DNA from: UBA7398 sp964597305 | GTDB lineage: Bacteria; Actinomycetota; Actinomycetes; Nanopelagicales; Nanopelagicaceae | Direction: 5' to 3' | Length of the DNA stretch: 16,034 nucleotides | Assembly (NCBI GenBank): GCA_964597305.1 | Contig: CAZQWU010000028.1 | Coordinates: forward strand, 1-16,034 | Part shown: piece by piece, positions 7,601 through 11,841 of the stretch | Layout: every line of letters starts with the position of its first letter | Numbering within the stretch: position 1 is the stretch's first letter | Notes under the pieces: generated by a model | What the model saw: only the letters and a program-made list of their open reading frames with translations | The model's database searches: none | What the model was told of the DNA's origin: nothing | Made by a program: the position numbers and the translations under genes

Positions 7601-8126
7601 TTTCCATCTCCTTCGCTGGCATATGAAAAATCCAGCGCGACGTCCGCTCATCGTATTCACACCAAAATCGATGCTTCGATTGAAGGCTGCTGCATCGTCT
7701 TTGAGCGAATTTACTAGCGGACATTTCCGCACTGTCATAGCTGATTCACATGTGACGCAAGCTCAACGCGTAATTTTCTGCTCTGGCAAGATTTATCACG
7801 ATCTCGTTGCTGAGCGAGAAAAACTCAAAGACCTCACTACGGCGATTGTTCGCGTAGAACAGTTCTATCCATTCCCGGCTGATGAGATTGCTCGAGTGAT
7901 TTCCCAATATCCAGGTGCAACCTTGCTCTGGGTTCAAGATGAACCAGCAAATCAAGGTGCGTGGCCATTTATCTCATTGCAACTCAGTGAAACACAGAAT
8001 GAAATTCTGCAAAAAGCTCACATTCGACGAGTCTCACGTCGTGCGACCGCATCTCCGGCAACAGGTAGCCACTATGTTCATGAAGAAGAGCAGAAAGCTC
8101 TTCTGGTCGAGGCATTTACTCGCTAA
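4665..8126 (+). CDS. kgd: Multifunctional 2-oxoglutarate decarboxylase/dehydrogenase Kgd, 5' end in gap
   Basis: The actinobacterial fused E2-E1 enzyme (SucA/Kgd) decarboxylates 2-oxoglutarate with thiamine diphosphate and feeds succinyl-CoA into the TCA cycle. After a Pro/Ala/Thr-rich linker, the E2-like acyltransferase domain starts near 4815 (GARVVQSMEASLTVPTATSV) and ends with the TYDHRIIQGA motif, the catalytic His codon at 5439. No lipoyl domain is visible, as in the mycobacterial protein. The E1 part follows: MPHRGRLNVLAN near 6110, HGDAAFAGQGVVAETL near 6410 with INNQVGFTT (thiamine and Mg site), then LWEGQFGDFANGAQ near 7370 and HEGQGPDHSSARIER-like residues near 7500. The 1154 visible residues match the family (about 1230 in Mycobacterium) less its N-terminus. 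An in-phase TTG at 4524 left of the gap is an unconvincing start. Confidence 0.95.
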   Translation, partial: EIAINEKTTHDFVPQATVQAPVTQRSTTPAQPPAKPAPTVTNPDATIEPIRGVGARVVQSMEASLTVPTATSVRAIPAKLLIDNRIVINNHMKRARGGKVSFTHLIGYAMIQALKQLPEMNNFYTEIDGKPAVGKPQHINLGIAIDLTKPDGTRQLLVPSIKACESMDFLQFWSAYEEIIKKARKGTLTVEDFAGTTVSLTNPGTIGTVHSVPRLVAGQGLILGVGAMDYPAEFHGASEETLARLAISKVVTLTSTYDHRIIQGAQSGDFLRIINELLLGDGFYDEIFAALRIPYVPIRWLHDIDVTSDDEINKTARVQELINAYRVSGHLLADIDPLSYVQHYHPDLDVVNHGLTLWDLDRTFATGGFGGRTHAKLRHILGRLRDSYCRSIGVEYMYIENPQERSWLQEHIEIGAPQMDREEQIRILHKLNTAEAFESFLHTKFIGQKRFSLEGGESVIPLLDAIVTSAADSGLDETCIAMPHRGRLNVLANIAGKSYGQIFQEFEGNYVENSVQGSGDVKYHLGTHGTFIAPSGATTKIYLAANPSHLEAVNPVLEGIVRAKQDKLNKKEAFSVLPILIHGDAAFAGQGVVAETLQMSQLRGYRTGGTIHVVINNQVGFTTSPHSSRSTRYATDMAKLIQAPVFHVNGDDPEACVRVARIAFEYRQAFNKDVVIDMVCYRRRGHNEGDEPSFTQPQMYALIDEKRSTRKLYAEALVGRGDITEADAEVMAKAFQTELEAIFAMVHNVEPLANPDFKAPEVIEPNTIATAIDEARARQIMATQIAVPEKFTVHPKLLPQLQRRVAMLDDGTIDWAGGETLAFGSLLLEGHPIRLAGQDAQRGTFSNRHAVIIDKENGSEWTPLRGLISDENQFFVVNSLLSEYAAMGFEYGYSVERENALVLWEGQFGDFANGAQTIIDEFISSALQKWGERSSITLLLPHGYEGQGPDHSSARIERYLLLAAEENMTVAQPSTPASYFHLLRWHMKNPARRPLIVFTPKSMLRLKAAASSLSEFTSGHFRTVIADSHVTQAQRVIFCSGKIYHDLVAEREKLKDLTTAIVRVEQFYPFPADEIARVISQYPGATLLWVQDEPANQGAWPFISLQLSETQNEILQKAHIRRVSRRATASPATGSHYVHEEEQKALLVEAFTR

Positions 8127-8157
8127 TTCTTTTGCGCAGGTTGAGAAGCTTCTGAAT

Positions 8158-8197
8158 GCTTAATCCGGAAAAGAAGCGCGCTTAATCCGGAAAAGAA
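8158..8197. repeat. 22-bp tandem duplication at the 3' end of sodX
   Basis: The 18-base sequence GCTTAATCCGGAAAAGAA occurs perfectly at 8158-8175 and 8180-8197, separated by GCGC, so one 22-base unit is duplicated. Because 22 is not a multiple of three, it changes the sodX C-terminus. The junction creates a 10-base palindrome AAGCGCGCTT at 8174-8183. Confidence 0.85.
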
Positions 8198-8501
8198 ATT
8201 GTCCAACAATTTCCGTACGGGTAATCCACCCCCATTGGCGAGAGTCGGTACTCGCTGGGTTATCTCCTTCGACCCAATATAAATCTCCATGCGATTTTTG
8301 TAGCCGCTTAATCAGGTAAATTCCAGGTCGATCTTCCCGCTCTACCATGACAACAGAACCGAGTCTGATGTTTTTGACGCGATCTGAGTCAATCCTTCTC
8401 ATTACCAGCCAATCACCGGCGTGAAATGTTGGCGACATCGAATCGCCACTTACGACCACGCGTAGCCATCGTGAAAACACCAAGGTGCCAAAGCCGAACA
8501 T
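8160..8501 (-). CDS. sodX: SodX, S26-family peptidase for Ni-superoxide dismutase maturation
   Basis: A 113-residue S26 (LexA/signal peptidase-like) protein. The catalytic Ser lies in VSGDSMSPTFHAGDWLV (S21) and the general-base Lys in IYLIKRL (K65), followed by VEGDNPASTDSRQWG (78-91), the box typical of the family. SodX-type peptidases remove the short propeptide of Ni-SOD so that its N-terminal His can bind nickel. The substrate gene sodN is adjacent and divergent, 37 bases away. The ATG at 8501 gives no clear Shine-Dalgarno site. The C-terminal residues KRASFPD arise from the 22-bp duplication. With a single copy the frame would read through to a stop overlapping the kgd stop codon. The protein is short but contains the complete catalytic core. 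Confidence 0.92.
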   Translation of the reverse strand: MFGFGTLVFSRWLRVVVSGDSMSPTFHAGDWLVMRRIDSDRVKNIRLGSVVMVEREDRPGIYLIKRLQKSHGDLYWVEGDNPASTDSRQWGWITRTEIVGQFLFRIKRASFPD

Positions 8502-8507
8502 GCGAGG

Positions 8508-8533
8508 TAGTCTTTCACGTCACGAGATAGGAG
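8508..8533 (+). promoter_or_regulatory. sodN -10 element and ribosome binding site
   Basis: TAGTCT at 8508-8513 is a TANNNT-type -10 and AGGAG at 8529-8533 is a good ribosome site 5 bases before the ATG at 8539. The Shine-Dalgarno site decides this start over upstream in-frame codons. A weak -35 match, GTGCCA at 8485-8490, lies inside the divergent sodX gene. A start point near 8520 would leave a leader of about 20 bases. Confidence 0.5.
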
Positions 8534-8538
8534 CACTA

Positions 8539-8934
8539 ATGAAAAAGAGATTCACACCTGCAACGACCGTCTACGCCCATTGCGATCTGCCCTGCGGTGT
8601 TTATGATCCCGCGCAAGCAAAAATTGAAGCGCTCTCTGTAAAAGCATGTATGGAGAAATACGCCGCATCAACAGATCCTGATTTCAAGGCACGCGCGGTT
8701 GCTATCAAAGAAGCGCGTTCAAATATGGTCAAGGAGCATCTCTGGGTTCTCTGGACAGATTACTTCAAGCCAAATCATTTTGAAGCCCATCCCCAGTTGC
8801 ATAACCTCTTCAATGAAGCGACCAAACTTGCTGGCGCAGCTGGTACTAAAGGTACTAATGATGTTGCAGTCGCGACCACGTTAATTGAAAAGATTGACGC
8901 TATCGCTGAAATTTTCTGGGCAACGAAAAAGTAG
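8539..8934 (+). CDS. sodN: Nickel superoxide dismutase
   Basis: Ni-SOD converts superoxide to hydrogen peroxide and oxygen in the cytoplasm as a homohexamer. After a 13-residue propeptide (MKKRFTPATTVYA) the mature N-terminus reads HCDLPCGVYDP, the nickel hook: His1, Cys2, Cys6 and Tyr9 are all present. The remainder is the helical Ni-SOD domain, including KEHLWVLWTDYFKP and the C-terminal IAEIFW. The mature protein has about 118 residues, the usual size. The ATG at 8539 is chosen because AGGAG sits 5 bases upstream and the resulting propeptide has the expected length. A longer in-frame start at 8485 overlaps the sodX coding start and is rejected. The processing enzyme SodX is encoded next door on the opposite strand. 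Confidence 0.97.
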   Translation: MKKRFTPATTVYAHCDLPCGVYDPAQAKIEALSVKACMEKYAASTDPDFKARAVAIKEARSNMVKEHLWVLWTDYFKPNHFEAHPQLHNLFNEATKLAGAAGTKGTNDVAVATTLIEKIDAIAEIFWATKK

Positions 8935-8948
8935 GTAATTTTTAACAA

Positions 8949-9032
8949 CAATTTAATGCAGTGTTACTCAACGCGGAATTACTTAACGCAGTATTACTGT
9001 TGATTCTGTTGCGAGAGAATACTTAACGCGGC
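8949..9032. repeat. 15-bp tandem repeats between converging genes
   Basis: Units TTACTCAACGCGGAA (8964-8978) and TTACTTAACGCAGTA (8979-8993) are adjacent with a 15-base period. A decayed unit precedes them (8949-8963), TTACTG begins the next, and a further TACTTAACGCGG occurs at about 9020-9031 inside the 3' end of the minus-strand thioesterase gene. The array lies where sodN and the thioesterase converge. CAGTATTACTG at 8989-8999 is a short inverted repeat. No convincing terminator hairpin is present. Confidence 0.65.
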
Positions 9033-9410
9033 GGTTCGCGCGAGGAACGAAACTCGTTCCACTAAGTTCCTACGCATTATTGCGGAGGCGACTAAGCGCG
9101 GACCGTCATGTATTTCACAAGCAAAAGTCAACGAAGTATCCGCAATTTCAACCAACGTTGAGGCAGTTTGTAACGACGTTCCAATTCCCACCGCGCCATG
9201 TACTTGTAGCTCAATAGATGACAAAATTGTTGTCTCGCTATTATCGAGAAATTCTGCCAATGAGGTACTCGCTGCGCTCTCACACAGTGTGACAAAGAAT
9301 GAATTAGAAATTGTTGGTACATCACCGCTGCCGTGCGCAAGCGCAGTATCACCTGGCCGCACCTCCATCGATGCAATCCCTACGGCGCCTATCGCCTCAT
9401 TGATATTCAT
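8994..9410 (-). CDS. FlK-like hotdog-fold thioesterase
   Basis: A 138-residue protein resembling the fluoroacetyl-CoA thioesterase (FlK) family of hotdog-fold acyl-CoA hydrolases. It has the opening VRPGDTALAHGSGDVPTISN (18-37), a central helix FFVTLCESAA carrying the conserved Glu, a strand with the conserved His in LQVHGAVG, and the closing EIHDGPRLVASA. Ser/Asn rather than Thr seems to occupy the FlK catalytic Thr position, so the native substrate is probably not fluoroacetyl-CoA. GGTGA 5 bases before the ATG at 9410 supports the start. The gene lies 12 bases after the biotinyl-domain gene and probably shares its transcript in the sigR region. The physiological acyl-CoA is unknown. The last codons overlap a 15-bp repeat array. 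Confidence 0.75.
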   Translation of the reverse strand: MNINEAIGAVGIASMEVRPGDTALAHGSGDVPTISNSFFVTLCESAASTSLAEFLDNSETTILSSIELQVHGAVGIGTSLQTASTLVEIADTSLTFACEIHDGPRLVASAIMRRNLVERVSFLARTAALSILSQQNQQ

Positions 9411-9422
9411 GAGTTCACCATG

Positions 9423-9674
9423 TCATTTTCGGTTATGGGGTGAACCAAGCTCAGCAAGCCGAACAAGTAAATCCCCTTCTTGAATGTTTTCACCGGGCGC
9501 AACGGCGATTTCAACAACCGTGCCGGCGATTTCTGAAAGTACCGGAATCTCCATTTTCATCGACTCCAAGATAAGTAACGGTGTGCCGCTTTCGACAACA
9601 TCACCAACTGAGACTGCGATGGAGTGCACCGTGGCAACCATCTCAGCTCGTACCTGGGTCGGATGGGAATTCAT
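9423..9674 (-). CDS. Free-standing biotin/lipoyl attachment protein (TB7.3-like BCCP)
   Basis: An 83-residue single-domain protein. LLILESMKMEIPV (33-45) contains the biotinylation motif with Lys40 as the acceptor, and the flanking VGDVVESG and PGENIQEGDLL are the symmetrical turns of the biotinyl domain. It closely resembles mycobacterial TB7.3, which likewise lies directly after the sigH-rshA pair, so the order is conserved. It presumably serves as a carboxyl carrier for an acyl-CoA carboxylase, but no carboxylase is in the window. The start is ATG at 9674. TAGGTT ends 7 bases upstream, so the gene may have its own near-leaderless promoter in addition to read-through from sigR-rsrA. The thioesterase gene follows 12 bases later. 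Confidence 0.92.
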   Translation of the reverse strand: MNSHPTQVRAEMVATVHSIAVSVGDVVESGTPLLILESMKMEIPVLSEIAGTVVEIAVAPGENIQEGDLLVRLAELGSPHNRK

Positions 9675-9681
9675 GTTCAGT

Positions 9682-9687
9682 AACCTA
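9682..9687 (-). promoter_or_regulatory. Possible -10 element for the biotinyl-protein gene
   Basis: On the minus strand TAGGTT (TANNNT) ends 7 bases before the ATG at 9674, one base more than the spacing at the four clearest leaderless starts in this window. No -35 or Shine-Dalgarno sequence is evident. Confidence 0.35.
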
Positions 9688-9744
9688 CCCAGAGTTAGGG
9701 CAGTAATTGTTGAATTGACCCCACATCTCTGATGAATTTATGAA

Positions 9745-10140
9745 TTAATTGAGCGGAAAATCCCTGCGAATTTCATGTGTGGTTTCAATAATCTGAGTCT
9801 CGCCATCAACAGTGATCTCAGTACGCGAATATTGGGTATACACCTCGGTCTGCGTGACGAAACCCTGTTGTGCAATTAACTCTTGTTCCAGCGCGCTTAA
9901 TTGGTTATGGATTCGGTCGTGCAATTCAGCGGGAGCAGTTTCGCAACACGATCTCGTCAAGAGTGATCGGATGAAATTGAGTTGTGTTCGCTCAAACTCC
10001 ACCGTTTCACGACAGCTGGGGCAATCTTGCAGATGAAAGGCAATGGCATTGAAGTGCGCCGAGTCTTCAATTTCGTTATCAATAAAGACCACCATGGAGT
10101 TCATAACATCGTTACAGTTACAACGGAGTTCGTAACTCAT
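9745..10140 (-). CDS. rsrA: RsrA/RshA-type zinc anti-sigma factor with a C-terminal extension
   Basis: A 131-residue ZAS-family anti-sigma factor that holds SigR inactive under reducing conditions and releases it when disulfide stress oxidises its cysteines. The zinc motif is H36-x3-C40-x2-C43 (FHLQDCPSC) with an N-terminal cysteine (C7 or C9), and the paired C65-C66 correspond to the C61-C62 pair of Streptomyces RsrA. After the usual end (about residue 90) comes an extra tail of about 40 residues containing YSRTEITVDGETQIIETTHE, which looks beta-strand forming. Streptomyces RsrA is about 105 residues. The ATG at 10140 overlaps the sigR stop (ATGA), with a strong GGAGGT site 5 bases upstream, so the pair is translationally coupled. 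Confidence 0.93.
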   Translation of the reverse strand: MSYELRCNCNDVMNSMVVFIDNEIEDSAHFNAIAFHLQDCPSCRETVEFERTQLNFIRSLLTRSCCETAPAELHDRIHNQLSALEQELIAQQGFVTQTEVYTQYSRTEITVDGETQIIETTHEIRRDFPLN

Positions 10141-10838
10141 GACTTACCTCCATATCCCAACTCTTTTGCGTACTCAGTAAGTTTCTCGCGCAATTGCTTT
10201 CGACCGCGATGGAGTCGAGACATCACAGTTCCGGCTGGAACTCCGACGATCTCTGCTACTTCTTTATAAGAGAATCCTTCAACGTCAACGAGATACACCG
10301 CGATACGAAACTCTTCTGGGATCTCTTGAAGTGCTCGCTTGATATCGCTATCGGGGAGATTTTCTAATACTTCAACTTCAGCAGATTTACCAAGATTGCT
10401 GGTGTGTGAAGCGGATGAAAAAAGATCTGCATCCGTAATATCTCCATCAGATATTTTTGGTGACCGCTGCGCTTTGCGATAGGTATTGATAAATGTCGTT
10501 GTGAGAATTCGATACATCCATGCACGTAAATTCGTGCCAGGTTCAAATTGATGAAATGAAGTAAATGCTTTGGCATAGGTATCTTGAACTAAATCTTGTG
10601 CATCCGCTGCATTCTTGGTGTAGCGAAGGGCTGCGGCATACAGTTGATCGGTATATTGCAACGCATCTCGCTCAAACCGTTTGGTGCGGGCTGCTACCGA
10701 TTCTTTCTCACGATCAACGCGGACGAGCTCTCCTGTGGCAACTCCAGCTGCCTCGAGTTCATTGATCCGCTCCATAACGGCCAAGGTTAGTGGCAACGAA
10801 ATCACCTCGCCCAACTCAATAATCGACCTGGCACGCAT
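10137..10838 (-). CDS. sigR: SigR/SigH-type ECF sigma factor for thiol-oxidative stress
   Basis: A 233-residue ECF sigma factor of the SigR/SigH group. Region 2 spans about 54-122: RFERDALQYTDQLYAAALRY, then DAQDLVQDTYAKAFTSFHQF for core and -10 contacts, then NLRAWMYRILTTTFINTYRK. Region 4 spans about 168-220: IPEEFRIAVYLVDVEGFSYK plus the helix-turn-helix VPAGTVMSRLHRGRKQLRE. It directs RNA polymerase to GGAAT-N18-GTT promoters that drive thiol homeostasis and protein quality control. Such a promoter lies upstream, so it probably activates itself. I take the ATG at 10838. A TTG at 10856 and internal ATG or GTG codons are alternatives. The 50 residues before region 2 are poorly conserved, and longer unstable forms of SigR are known in Streptomyces. 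Confidence 0.93.
   Translation of the reverse strand: MRARSIIELGEVISLPLTLAVMERINELEAAGVATGELVRVDREKESVAARTKRFERDALQYTDQLYAAALRYTKNAADAQDLVQDTYAKAFTSFHQFEPGTNLRAWMYRILTTTFINTYRKAQRSPKISDGDITDADLFSSASHTSNLGKSAEVEVLENLPDSDIKRALQEIPEEFRIAVYLVDVEGFSYKEVAEIVGVPAGTVMSRLHRGRKQLREKLTEYAKELGYGGKS
10146..10151 (-). promoter_or_regulatory. Strong rsrA ribosome binding site inside sigR
   Basis: GGAGGT lies within the last codons of sigR, 5 bases before the rsrA ATG. Together with the ATGA overlap it explains how the anti-sigma factor is made in proportion to SigR. Confidence 0.7.
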
Positions 10839-10876
10839 GGCCTGGCAGGTTCTCAATTTCAGTACGTATTGACCCT

Positions 10877-10902
10877 AACCTCACAATCGTGGGGATTATT
10901 CC
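10877..10902 (-). promoter_or_regulatory. SigR-dependent promoter of sigR-rsrA
   Basis: On the minus strand GGAAT (10902-10898) is followed after exactly 18 bases by GTT (10879-10877), the consensus of SigR/SigH promoters. Transcription would start near 10870, about 30 bases before the ATG at 10838. It implies positive autoregulation, as established for Streptomyces sigR and mycobacterial sigH. Confidence 0.8.
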
Positions 10903-10906
10903 CATC

Positions 10907-10958
10907 GTGAAAGGTTATTGTGAAAGGTTATTTCGAAAGGTTATTGCGAAAGATTGAG
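10907..10958. repeat. 13-bp tandem repeat, four units
   Basis: GTGAAAGGTTATT occurs at 10907-10919 and 10920-10932, TCGAAAGGTTATT at 10933-10945, and a decayed GCGAAAGATTGAG at 10946-10958. On the minus strand each intact unit contains TAACCT, a TANNNT-type -10 hexamer, just upstream of the SigR promoter. The rest of the 231-base spacer (10959-11087) is T/G-rich with GTTAG/GGTAGGT-like low complexity. I see no gene there. Confidence 0.8.
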
Positions 10959-11087
10959 GTCACATCTTTATCGCTGGCAAATCTGCAGCCTCAGATTCAT
11001 TAATTAGTTAGTTTGTTAGGTAGGTAGTTCAGTAAGTAAATCAGAAGGTAGGTTGCGACCGGTAATTCTCAGATGAGCAAAGAACTA

Positions 11088-11816
11088 TTAAAAAAGAACT
11101 TCGCTCTCGCCAAGATCAATTTTCTCAATCAGTTCAGGGCCGTTGTTACGGATTGAATTCACTAAATCTCGCACGGGCCAGTAGCGGAGATGATCTGCAG
11201 GCTTTTCTACATTGAGTAAAGCTCTCAATCGATGGATGTCGGACTCTGAGTGAGCTAACCATTCATCCCAATGGTTAGTTGATAAAAAAACTGGCATTCG
11301 GTGATGGACTGACGCTAATGGTTGCACCGCGTCACGAGTAATGATGGCAGCGCTCTCTCGCACTGAACCTTCTGGCGAGGTCCACCTACTATAAATTCCA
11401 GCAAAAGCTAATCGCGCATTATCATCGCGGGAAATAAATACTGGTTGTTTCGTTTTATATCGACCAAGTTCGGTTGCCCACTCGTAATATCCATCGGCTG
11501 GGATAAGACATCGTGACTGTGTAAACGCCCGTCGAAAAGTTGGTTTTTCATGAATCGATTCAGACCGAGCATTTATCGCTTGCGATTGGCTTTTTATCGC
11601 CTCACTTTCATTTTTACTCCACGGTGCGATTAATCCCCACGATACCTGCGCTAATTCGCGCTCAACATTTTGAGTATTGCGAATGATATAAATTTCTTCC
11701 GTTGGTTTAACATTCCAATTCGCTGGCAGTGGATCGCGTGACGATGAAATTCCAGTAATAGAAAATTCTTCGACAAGGTCCGCTTCATTTGTCGTTAATG
11801 CAAACCGACCGCACAT
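11088..11816 (-). CDS. SRAP-family (YedK/HMCES) abasic-site crosslinking protein
   Basis: A 242-residue SRAP protein. The mature N-terminus is Cys2 (MCGRF), which forms a thiazolidine crosslink with abasic sites in single-stranded DNA and shields them from strand breakage. Active-site partners are visible as N82 in INARSES, E112 in DGYYEW and H171 in VHHRMP, with the supporting WGLIAPWSK stretch at 60-68. Length and motif order match the family. The ATG at 11816 must be the start because Cys2 is catalytic. TAGTCT lies exactly 6 bases upstream, so the mRNA is probably leaderless. The gene diverges from aroA with 25 bases between start codons, an arrangement related to the Rv3226c-aroA neighbourhood in mycobacteria. 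Confidence 0.95.
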   Translation of the reverse strand: MCGRFALTTNEADLVEEFSITGISSSRDPLPANWNVKPTEEIYIIRNTQNVERELAQVSWGLIAPWSKNESEAIKSQSQAINARSESIHEKPTFRRAFTQSRCLIPADGYYEWATELGRYKTKQPVFISRDDNARLAFAGIYSRWTSPEGSVRESAAIITRDAVQPLASVHHRMPVFLSTNHWDEWLAHSESDIHRLRALLNVEKPADHLRYWPVRDLVNSIRNNGPELIEKIDLGESEVLF

Positions 11817-11822
11817 AACGCC

Positions 11823-11828
11823 AGACTA
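11823..11828 (-). promoter_or_regulatory. -10 element of the SRAP gene
   Basis: On the minus strand TAGTCT (TANNNT) ends 6 bases before the ATG at 11816. It is separated by one base from the aroA -10 on the opposite strand, so each promoter's -35 region would lie inside the other gene's 5' end. Confidence 0.6.
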
Positions 11829-11829
11829 G

Positions 11830-11835
11830 TAGGCT
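11830..11835 (+). promoter_or_regulatory. -10 element of aroA
   Basis: TAGGCT ends 6 bases before the ATG at 11842, the same hexamer and spacing as at 4103. Because it abuts the in-frame ATG at 11836, that earlier ATG would not be transcribed, which decides the start in favour of 11842. Confidence 0.6.
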
Positions 11836-11841
11836 ATGTGT

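Noticed and set aside
8127..8160. Terminator after kgd at the AGAAGCTTCT palindrome
   Set aside because: The stem is only 5 bp without a loop and has no T-run. The GCTTCT/AGAAGC pair has an 18-base loop. Neither is a credible intrinsic terminator.
8485..8538. Longer sodN start at 8485
   Set aside because: It would overlap the sodX start and ignore the AGGAG site before the ATG at 8539. The shorter form gives the expected short propeptide before HCDLPCG.
10959..11087. A small gene or RNA in the sigR-SRAP spacer
   Set aside because: The T/G-rich stretch has no open frame with a ribosome site and no stable hairpin that I could find. It looks like low-complexity spacer.
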